A stretch of 26,598 bases of DNA from Hypsibius dujardini (lineage: Eukaryota > Tardigrada > Eutardigrada > Parachela > Hypsibiidae): the NCBI GenBank assembly GCA_001579985.1, contig LRSR01008379.1, positions 1 through 26,598 of the forward strand. The letters are read 5' to 3'. Both the position numbers and the translations under genes were made by a program. Position 1 is the first letter of the stretch; each line of letters begins with the position of its first letter. Shown here in pieces: positions 1 to 8,131 of this stretch. A model generated the notes under the pieces. The model had not been told where the DNA came from. It saw only the letters and a list, made by a program, of their open reading frames with translations, and did no database searches.

Positions 1-270
1 GTTTAGCAAATAGCTGGGAGAAAACTAAATAATTAATTCATTATTTAATTTCGGTTTAGCAAAAAGCTGGGAGAAAATGATTTCGGTTTAGCAAATAGCT
101 GGGAGAAAGTTAAATAAATAATTCATTATTTAATTTCGGTTTAGCAAATAGCTGGGAAAAAACTAAATAATCACTTATTTTATTTATTTATGCTTAGCAA
201 TTTTAGCTGGGAAGAAATCATTTCGTCTTAGTAAATTAGCTGGGAGGAAATCATTTCTCCTTAGCAAATT
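1..270. repeat. AT-rich tandem repeat array, cut by window start
   Basis: At least six degenerate units start with a GTTTAGCAAATAGCTGGGAG-like core, at about 1, 54, 86, 139, 191 and 227. Spacing alternates between about 53 bp and 32-36 bp, because an AT-rich filler (TTAATTCATTATTTAATTTCG-like) is present in some units and reduced to GATTTCG in others. The array starts outside the window. It has no coding potential. It could be a satellite fragment or the subterminal part of a transposon. Confidence 0.85.
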
Positions 271-692
271 TGTCGTGTGTAAACTCGAAACCTTTTGAAA
301 CGGAGGGCGCTCCATAGCAGCACGCGGTAGCTGGAATTGGCTCGAATTCGGACCTCCTTTGTTGCTTAAAGGGTGGCTTTAACTTGGGCACATAGGCATT
401 AGAAGAAATTGTGTATTTTTAATCGGCGAGTGTAGCCCGGCGAACTGTATACAACCGACTGATCTCGGTGAGTCTTCAAATATGCCTGTCTGTGCGTTAT
501 CCCTGTTGCCTGTCTATTCAATTGGTCCTCCCCGGAACCTGCCCAGCGTCCGGCAGAGGTCTGCAACTTCGCCCACTTAGAAAACGGAGTTTTCGGAAAC
601 TTCAAGTCCCGGGTGGTTTTAACGGGAGTAACTGTTGTAATCAGCTAACATGTAATAAAAAGCTAGAGTTCCTCCGATCGGAGATGCGACTG
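271..692. other. Intergenic, no gene recognised
   Basis: Both strands were read. Only short ORFs without family resemblance or plausible splice structure occur. The stretch separates the tandem array from the large foldback element. Confidence 0.5.
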
Positions 693-1452
693 ACAAGGGA
701 AGCGAACGGTAGCTGACACGCCGATCTGTCTAAATTTTTTGTTTCAAATAGTGGACTAAATTAATAGATTTTAGCAAAAAATTTCATCTGCAAACGAGCT
801 CTGGTTTAAGCGGGAGAAAATTCGGAAGTTCCCCGATGGCTCCGCGGGTTTCCCATTCAATTCAAGCGTTGATTGTTTGATTTATGCTCTGGCAAAATTC
901 AATTTAATTTTTTTACCACTCTAACCCACATAAACGTCGTTTTTGAAAACGTTCGATTCAAAGATTTTTAACACTCTTCCACTTCAAATTCAATTTGAAA
1001 TCGATCGACATCAGCAGAATCGTTTTTAGATGCCAGAGGGCGGAGTTATGGGCTAGTTTCAATCCAGGCTTCCGAGTGACGTTGCAGAAATGATCCATAG
1101 TTCCGCCCCCTGTCAACCAAAAAAGATTCTGCTGATGTCAATCGATTTCAAATCGAATTTGAAATGGAAGAGTGTTAAAAATCTTTGAATCGAACGTTTT
1201 CAAAAAACGACGTTTGTGGGTTAGAGTGGTAAAAAAATTAAATTAAATTCTGCTAGAGCATAAATCAAACAATCAACGGTTGAATTGGATAGGAAACCCG
1301 CGGAGCCATCGGGGAACTTCCGAATTTTCTCCCGCTCAAACCAGAGCTCGTTTGCAGATGAAATTTTTTGCTAAAATCTATTAATTTAGTCCACTATTTG
1401 AAAAACAAAATTCAGACAGTTCGGCGTGTCAACTACCGTTCGCTTCCCTTGT
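693..1452. mobile_element. 760-bp foldback element with ~358-bp inverted arms
   Basis: Positions 693-1050 are the near-perfect inverted complement of 1095-1452, leaving a loop of only about 44 bp. The outer ends read ACAAGGGAAGCGAACGGTAG and its complement CTACCGTTCGCTTCCCTTGT. The arms differ by scattered substitutions and small indels. There is no transposase ORF, and I could not identify a target-site duplication. This is the structure of a foldback element or large MITE. The high arm identity suggests a recent origin or continuing gene conversion. Confidence 0.85.
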
Positions 1453-1784
1453 GAGATCAAAGTGAGATCATACCCTGGAGAACCCTTCCAGGCAAAACTG
1501 CTCCTTGAGATCATTCTGATTGGATTTCATACTTTTTATTTACGTGTAGGGATGTGCAGTATCTCTTCTTTCGGCAGACCTAATAAATATTTGACTAAAA
1601 TTTTTTCCTTAGCTGCTGCTGTGTAAAATATAATACCGTTTTAATGACCACTCACAGTAAAGACATACGTGTCCACATCAAAGCGAGCATAAATGAATCA
1701 GCCTCTTCATATTTATAACAGCGTAGATAGAAGTGTGAAATTAATCCGGCAGCTGCAAGAGAACAGAACCTACAGTAGAACATT
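1453..1784. other. Intergenic, no gene recognised
   Basis: This spacer lies between the foldback element and the next inverted-repeat element. No convincing exon, RNA gene or repeat was seen. Confidence 0.4.
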
Positions 1785-2772
1785 ACCGGGTTCGGGGATG
1801 CTTTTCAGACAAATTTTGCCACGCCCACGCGCGCAAAGTGCACACACTAAAGAAAAAATGTAAATTCCAATTTCTTTCTACATTTATGGGCTACAGAAAT
1901 GTGTGCTCATAGGTAGGTCCTAAAACTCATTGTGGCCATGCCGGACAATATTTTGTGGACTCCGGTGAAAATTGTCCGTGGCCGAGCGCAGAACGAAATA
2001 TTATTATTTATTCGCGGGAAACTCCAACAAACCGTTTTGCGCGCAATATTTTCTTCATGTACAAAAAAACATGAAACAGCTATTTTCAAGGCCTGATATT
2101 AGGCAACTTTGAGCCACCCACTCAACTCGATTACATTGCTAGTTTTTTTTATGAAGGCTCCAATCTTGATGATGACTCAAATTGGAATAAATCGTCTTAT
2201 CTCGTTCGATTCCTATTCTTCCCTTTTCATTTTCTCTTTTCGCAAGTTTTAGTTTCAACCTAATTCGATTTGTGTGACAACTCAACACCTTAGAAGCAGA
2301 TTGATGTTAAACTGGTTGCGAGAATGCAGCACACGGAGAAGCAATGCACTGCGAAGCGAAGAGAACTTTTCATAAAGCAATTTTAATGAGAAAATCTTGC
2401 TGAATTTTTATCAGATTATTGGGCACTGTATTTTTCTCTCGTAAAAACACTCATCTCATGAAACCTTTTTTTTCGCAGCTTTATTGTGGCGGGCTATCCA
2501 TAATATGTTTTGGTTTTCCGGAACGAATTATGTTTTTTGGTAGCAAATGAGGGCGTGACCTGGGCCATTATTGAGATCGGGTCTGCGACTGAGTTTCGTC
2601 TGGGATTTTCCGGGATGTAAATTAAATCTCATTTTTTGGCCTGTAGTGGATGCTCACGTGGATAGTCACATAGACAAGCGTGATAACAAAAGAAAATTTG
2701 AGGTAGTGAGGTCAGTAGTGGCCGAGAAATGACGGTTCTAAGTTTGTCTCAAAAAGCATTCCCGAACCCGGT
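1785..2772. mobile_element. Candidate ~990-bp element with ~29-bp terminal inverted repeats
   Basis: ACCGGGTTCGGGGATGCTTT at 1785 reappears inverted at 2743-2772, where the complement reads ACCGGGTTCGGGAATGCTTT. The similarity runs for about 29-30 bp with one indel and two or three mismatches. The interior has no transposase-like ORF, so this would be a non-autonomous DNA element. Its right end lies 22 bp beyond the receptor stop codon at 2795, inside that gene's presumed 3' UTR. A minus-strand AATAAA at 2480-2485 inside the element could serve as a polyadenylation signal, but this is inference. Confidence 0.5.
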
Positions 2773-2794
2773 TTTTGCCGTTCATCTCCAGATT

Positions 2795-5700
2795 TTAGAG
2801 AGCAACCGATGAATGTTCAACGGGAAAAAGTGTGTGCCTGGTGATTGGGTTATTGTGCGAATGCTCGAATTGTGCAGCCAAGACTTTAAGAAAGTCACGT
2901 GGGTCAGCGTGTGGCTGGAGGAGGTTCTCATGGACGTGCCACCAATTAGCTGGAACGGCGTTTTTTGTCCACCAGAAGACCCTAGAGATTTTGTAGTGAT
3001 TTATCCGCTCCAGTGTGGACTATACTTTTGCACACTCTATTTGATGAGTTGTAAGGGTGTCAAAAAAGCGGTTAAAACGTACATGAAGAAAATGGCCGTC
3101 GCAACGCAGCTCCCGACAAGCACTCCAACGATGACCTCGGTGACTGCGGCCTGATGACACAGCTCCCCTTGCAATCCGCATCGTGGACGGTGAAGCGGTG
3201 CTTTGCCGTTGAGAATCCAAATGACCTTATTCACCGCATTCCGATTTAATGCTTGCGTTTCCGAATTGTACATGAAAACATCCTGCAAATGAGCTGTTTC
3301 ATTGGAAATACTGCTACTACAGAAGTGAATACTGCTTTAGTGAATTAAAAAATCAGTAACTGACCTTCATTTCGAAGTCTGTCGGGGAGAGCTGTTGGAC
3401 GAGCACCTCGATGCGTCTCACGCCTCGATGGGTTATTTTGACTTGTCGAGTAGGCAAATCGAATACCTTACCAATCATACGGTCCGCTATGGACTTGCCG
3501 CTTCTGCAGGATTTCCGCGAACTAGCGCACGACTCATTCATAGCCTGCAATACGTTCCCGTAATCAAATATGAATTGGCGGTTTTAAGGCTACAGCCATT
3601 TTACCCCTCCCTGGGACCCAATAGAACCCTAGCAATCTTAGCCCTTCAATGCTGCCCGTTCGTCCGTCTGTCCGTCCGTTGTCTGTTTATCCGTTGTTAA
3701 TCCGTCGTTCATCCTTCCGTGCGCCGTCCGTCGTCCGTCCCTCCGTCCGTCCGCTGTTTGTTCATTCGCTGTCCATTCAGTCGTTACCCGTTGTTAGACC
3801 ATCTGTCTGACAACGGAGGGACGGTCAACAGACGAACAAAAGACGGACAGACTGATGGACGGACGGACGAACGGACAACATGGGAAGGGTAAAATAACAG
3901 AGAAGTCTGGTGATTTATCCAGAGAGGGATAAATTAGCCGGAGTTCTATTGTGCCCCAAAAGGGGGGGGGGGTAAAGTAGCCACTTCGCGGTTTTAATGA
4001 TAAAAACTATGAAACAAAATACTGACGATAATAGCTCCTTCGAGGGCTTCTGCACAGCTGACCATAAATTCGTTTGGCTGTAAAAGGAAGGGAGGGTTTA
4101 CGTGTGCGTGTCCACTGTTTAGTCCTCAGATTATTATGTGGAGTGACACCTGCTGTTGTAATCTCCCGAAGCCGCCAAATAGATTGACTTTGCGCTTCTG
4201 AATCGCTGAAATTGTGGTGGCGATCTTTGGCCACGCGATGGGTGGAGACCGAATAACGATTGTCGACTGCATCGCAATCCGGACTCTCTGTAGACGAATA
4301 CAAAACTTGATATGAGTGGTCAAGAGTCTTGGAATGGGGATCTTTATATCCGTTGCGTTGCAATAAAATTCCAACCTCGTCTAAAGTGTCGTTTCTCTGC
4401 CACACTAGGTGGTAGTCGAACGGAGATTCTACTTCATAAAGGTGGAGGAACACCTGATAACCCATGAAGTGGTATCGTATTTAAAGCATGGACATTTCTC
4501 GGAAAATGGAAGCGGTACTCTGCAACAATGTACGCTCACGTAATCGCCCTTCGTCATGTTCTGATCGTGAGCCGCTGCCTGTTGGGGAACATATACGTCA
4601 ACGGCTTTCCGGAAATATATATTCTATACAATGCTGCTTTTAGCTTTATGAGAAGAAGTCTACATTTCGGCTCACCCTCCACTGGGTCGATGAATTGGCT
4701 CACTCATGGATTTCATTTTGATGGCGGGTGCTTGATTGTTTGATTTTAAGAAGTGCAATATTGTACTAGGATATAGTGTGAAGAATCGAACAATCAAGCA
4801 CTTGCTATCAAACGAAACCCATGAGTGAGCCGATTTATCGATATAGAAGTGAATGGTGAGCCGAAATACAGATTTCATCTCACACGTTTCAAGACGTATC
4901 CATCGATATAGAGAAATTTCTTGTAACTATTAAATACTGTCGTTTACGTGCTCACCCTCGTACAGGGTGCACAATCTAGTCCAGCGTAACTTACCAAGAA
5001 TTCGCGTTGCACAGAACCCAGCGTGCAACTCAGTATGACTGTAGAAAAGGTTACACATTTCTTTCATGTCTGCTTTGACATTTGGGTGGTATGACACCTA
5101 CTGCGTGAGAAGTTACTCGCTTTCCATAGGGCCTCGGCTGCACTTTGAGAGGTCTCCACGGAAAGGTCAATCGCAATAACAAGCAGGCTTATATTGTGTT
5201 TCCTCGCTGTCACTGCTTCAATGGCGCCTCGGCACTGCTCGCGGCTCTTCGCTTGGCCCCTGTTGGTCTTATAGAAATCGTCCAGGATGACAATGGAACT
5301 CCAGTTAAAATGATCCAGCAGCGCAACCAAGGCATCCCCATAGATGTTTATCACTCCTCCAGAGAATGAGATCGCGGTGGGGAAACGATTTCTGTCCTCC
5401 AATGTCCCGTCCTCGGACTGACTAAACCACAAAAAAGGCCAGTTAACTGAAAGGGAACCCCATGTGATCCCACCCTTTGACTATCGTCCCACCCCTTGAA
5501 CATTTCGTTGCGTTTTACCGTATGCTCGCGATCTCAAGGAACTCTTTTCTGCCCTACCCGTAAATTTTAACCAATTTCAATTCAATTCAATTCAATTCAA
5601 TCCAATTCAATCCAATTCAGTTCAGTTCAATTCAATTCATTTCAATTCATTTCAGTTCAATTCAATTCATTTCAATTCATTTCATTTCAATTCAATTCAG

Positions 5701-6714
5701 TTCAATTCAGTTCATTTCAATTCAATTCAATTCAGCTCAATTCATTTCAGTTCAATTCATTTCAATTCATTTCATTTCAATTCAATTCAGTTCAATTCAA
5801 TTCATTTCAATTCAATTCAATTCAATTCATTTCAATTCCAATTCAACCAATGCCAATTCAGTGCCCTTCACCAAATTAGCACTTTTGGGATATACATACG
5901 GAAAAGCTTGACTGTATAATCAATCAATCGAGCACAACGAGTAAGCTGTACGAAATGAGCCAATCAGAGAAGAGTGAATCAGATCGCACGTTCAATCGAA
6001 TGCAGGGCCATACCGAGGGAGGCGGGGCTTAGCTGTCGCTTGAGATCGTGAGCATACGGTAATTGACATAGAACTTGAGTTACGTAACTATGTTACCATG
6101 ATATTTATTTTATAAAATTTAAATCAAGGTAAATCGTTTTGTTTTATGTTGCTCAATCATTCGTACCAGGTGACAACCAAGACATCCGTTTCTGAAAGAA
6201 GATTCAGGCTATTCATATTATTAAGAATAAGATGTTTTTGAACTTGCAGAATGTCCAATACCTCTCGCAAAATCCGCAATTGTCGGATTGTTAAGGCCAC
6301 ACACTGAAAGCACAAGCAGCTAAATTCTTAACAACTAGTATTCATATACCTTGACCATAACTTTAGTTCACCTGCAGCCAGCACGACGGTCGGGCTCGGA
6401 CTGAGCAAATTGTCGCGAAACAAGTGGTCCACTTCCTCAAAGTGCCCGTCAATTTCCGGCTCATTGCATGACCCTGGCGTGCTGAGATAGGTGGAGTTTT
6501 GTTTCGTATAATTTTGAAGAACTAATGGAAACTTCGGAGCCAGCTGCTCCAAGATCACCTCGAAAACCGGCTGAATCTCAATAAATCCCGACCACGAACT
6601 GCTCGTGGAGGTGTAAGAGATGAAATTGGGTACTATCTCAGTGTCCTCGCTTAAACCGGCGACCCATGTGAATGATAACGTAAACACTGCCCACTTCAAT
6701 TGAAAATTCAACAT
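2795..6714 (-). CDS. Natriuretic-peptide clearance receptor-like protein (NPR-C-like), copy 1
   Basis: Likely single-pass plasma-membrane receptor with an extracellular ANF ligand-binding domain; ligand unknown. Exons, 5' to 3': 6714-6372, 6303-6262, 5446-5098, 5028-4995, 4578-4540, 4453-4376, 4287-4150, 4077-4027, 3544-3365, 3282-3083, 2981-2795. All introns are GT-AG and every phase agrees, giving 546 aa; human NPR-C is about 540. The ATG at 6714 opens a signal peptide (MLNFQLKWAVFTLSFTWVAG). Then come CGLNNPTIADFAR and NWPFLWFSQSEDG (the conserved W-x-P region), several N-glycosylation sites, and the juxtamembrane RPRCGLQGELC. One membrane segment lies at about 467-486. The ~60-residue tail starts VFWWTKNAVPANWWHV and stops at TAA, with no kinase-homology or guanylate-cyclase domain. 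A TATA box lies 64 bp upstream. It could instead be a truncated receptor guanylate cyclase, but no cyclase exon is visible downstream. Family confidence is high; ligand and signalling are unknown. Confidence 0.85.
3588..3982. mobile_element. Inverted-repeat element with opposed TCCG / CGGA microsatellites
   Basis: Located in the intron between exons 8 and 9 of receptor copy 1. The left end (GGCTACAGCCATTTTACCCC, then CCCAATAGAAC) is matched in inverted orientation by the right end (GTTCTATTGTGCCCC, then GGTAAAGTAGCC). Inside, 3655-3770 is a degenerate TCCG-rich tract and 3808-3880 a CGGA-rich tract, so the two can pair as a long imperfect hairpin. An 11-G run sits at 3962-3972. Element boundaries are approximate. 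Confidence 0.55.
4655..4876. mobile_element. MITE family B, copy 1 (hairpin, ~220 bp)
   Basis: The arms start AAGTCTACATTTCGGCTCAC and end with GGTGAGCCGAAATACAGATT; inner arms contain GGCTCACTCATGG / CCATGAGTGAGCC and TGCTTGATTGTTTGATT / AATCAAGCA-type sequence. The sequence is homologous over its full length to 21442-21658. It lies in the intron between exons 4 and 5 of receptor copy 1. Confidence 0.85.
5516..6061. mobile_element. MITE family C, copy 1, expanded by a pentanucleotide array
   Basis: The termini TACCGTATGCTCGCGATCTC and GAGATCGTGAGCATACGGTA are inverted repeats, and the termini read TA on each side. The right half (TACGGAAAAGC, CAATCAATCGA, AGCCAATCAGAGAAGAGTGA, GCAGGGCCATACCGAGG, GGCGGGGCTTAGCTGTC) matches the copy at 17428-17706 closely. 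This copy is 546 bp rather than about 280 bp because of the internal TTCAA array. It lies in the intron between exons 2 and 3 of receptor copy 1. Confidence 0.85.
5576..5850. repeat. TTCAA pentanucleotide microsatellite
   Basis: About 270 bp of TTCAA units with TTCAT, TTCAG and TCCAA variants, sitting inside MITE C copy 1 after TTTTAACCAA. The other two C copies have no array at this position, so the expansion followed insertion. Confidence 0.95.
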
Positions 6715-6777
6715 CCTCGACGAGCTTTCAAGCAATTCATCTGGTTGTCACGCCGCCAGTGGAGCATGGCACGAAGC

Positions 6778-6784
6778 TTTTATA
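6778..6784 (-). promoter_or_regulatory. TATA box of receptor copy 1
   Basis: The minus strand reads ACATATAAAAGC here, 64 bp upstream of the ATG at 6714. That spacing allows a short 5' UTR of roughly 30-40 nt. Confidence 0.55.
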
Positions 6785-7382
6785 TGTCTCATCGAATGCA
6801 TTGCAGAAGATTGACAAGGGAAGGATGCGTTGATGACGTAGGCGTTGATGCACTTAAGGCAGTTATAATTCATTTAACACACTTGGATTGGATGGCGTAA
6901 AAATCATCATCTTCCTCAAGACATTAAAAGCTCTGTGCAATAAGAGTGTGTAATAATTGATTCGTACAATCGCATAACAAGAATCACTGCGTACCGTATT
7001 CACAGGAAACATGGACATGAAACCTTGCCCTTTATTACTGTATTCTCCAAACAGAGCGGAGAAAGGGCGGAAACCCTGGGAGATATTGCTGTAAATGTCA
7101 TTCTCAGCAGTGTATTTTCACACCTGTTTCCCATGTCTCTGACGTCTTTTGTGGTATTTTACAGCATGGGAGAAAAACGTCATGCGGTTCCCAACTGCCC
7201 TTAACGCTTGGGTCTCCGCATTTCGGACGGAGCGAACGGTACAGACGGAATTGTTTGCGGTGTCCAGGGGCCGCAGGACCGCGTAGGTCTCCGCAACCCT
7301 CAAGCAAAACCCGCCCAAACAGGTCCGTACGTGGGGACGGCGGCTAGTAAAAAGTGAAATCGGCGGACGGGGTCGTGGAGCG
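6785..7382. other. Intergenic region upstream of receptor copy 1
   Basis: No conserved exon found. 7000-7380 is locally richer in GC than its surroundings. The minus-strand ORFs in it have no family resemblance and do not contain a kinase or cyclase domain that could belong to receptor copy 2. Confidence 0.4.
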
Positions 7383-7388
7383 TATATA
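7383..7388 (+). promoter_or_regulatory. Candidate TATA box
   Basis: GCGTATATAGCCC on the plus strand, 40 bp before the ATG at 7428. It supports the small gene model that follows, but such a motif is not rare. Confidence 0.3.
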
Positions 7389-7427
7389 GCCCTTGTAAAC
7401 GCTGCTCCGCCAGCGACTGGCTTTTGA

Positions 7428-7658
7428 ATGGCCGAATTCGAAGAGATGCACGAAGCAACAACGGAGCACGAAGAGTTTGAAGTGGAAGAACCAGTGAGTG
7501 AATAGGTAGCGTCTCGACACTATCCGGCACTAAAATAACTACAGGCACTGAGACGAGTGTTTTTTTTATCACAGAGGGGAGCGAATCTCCATCACACAAA
7601 GGATGTTCCGCTTATTGTTAACCACAACTACCTGGCGCTAATTTCCATTAAATGCTAA
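7428..7658 (+). CDS. Candidate small two-exon gene, acidic 49-aa protein
   Basis: Not recognised. Exon 1 (7428-7493) reads ATG then 21 codons, giving the acidic MAEFEEMHEATTEHEEFEVE..., and ends at a good donor, CCA|GTGAGT. An 81-bp intron ends in a strong acceptor (GTTTTTTTTATCACAG). Exon 2 (7575-7658) continues in phase, RGANLHHTKDVPLIVNHNYL, to a TAA. A TATA-like box precedes it. Intron size matches those of its neighbours. It would sit convergent with receptor copy 2 and divergent from copy 1. No homology or codon evidence is available, so the open reading could be chance; further exons are also possible. Confidence 0.3.
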
Positions 7659-8131
7659 GTTCACCCTGACGCTTGCTTTTCCATTTGTATTACCGAGCGC
7701 TAAGTTTCGATATGGGAATGTGTGGGATGAAATATTCTGAGCTTATATACTATATGAGGTAAACATGTCGGTCTCACCGACATTGCGTATCCTTTGTCTG
7801 ACATTTCCGTCTTGGTAGAACAAAGGCTTCCCAAGAAGGTAGGTACCCATGTAACTTTAATGAAGAAGTCTTGCTGTGAAATATACAAAGAAAATCACCG
7901 TTTCAGAAATAGAAAGTGTCTAACGAAAGTGTCTAACGAAAGTGTCTAACGAAAGTGTGTAAGTGTATAACAACTGCCGTTTCTTTGCGCATCTTAAGAA
8001 AGAATGTCATCACCGCATTTGTGAACTTGAAAAGCAAAATTATTCATATGCGATGGGAACGTATTGAAAATGATTGTATGTAAATGAGAGGGCATCATCC
8101 TGGTGGCCTTTTCCGTCAAGCGCGTATCGTC
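7659..8131. other. 3' flank of receptor copy 2, no gene recognised
   Basis: Searched on the minus strand for kinase-homology or cyclase exons of receptor copy 2 and found none. Contains a short 13-bp tandem repeat (7912-7963). Confidence 0.4.
7912..7963. repeat. 13-bp tandem repeat, four units
   Basis: Three exact units of GAAAGTGTCTAAC followed by a fourth with two changes. It lies just beyond the 3' end of receptor copy 2. Confidence 0.9.

Noticed and set aside
2813-3154. 113-residue plus-strand ORF
   Set aside because: Shadow of the last two exons of receptor copy 1 on the other strand.
6733-6735. Upstream start codon for receptor copy 1 at 6735
   Set aside because: The codon there is TTG. 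The ATG at 6714 starts a signal peptide and gives exon 1 the same 343-nt length as in copy 2.
7104-7599. Minus-strand ORFs as missing kinase/cyclase exons of receptor copy 2
   Set aside because: They lack any kinase or cyclase motif and no splice phase links them to the exon ending at 8132.
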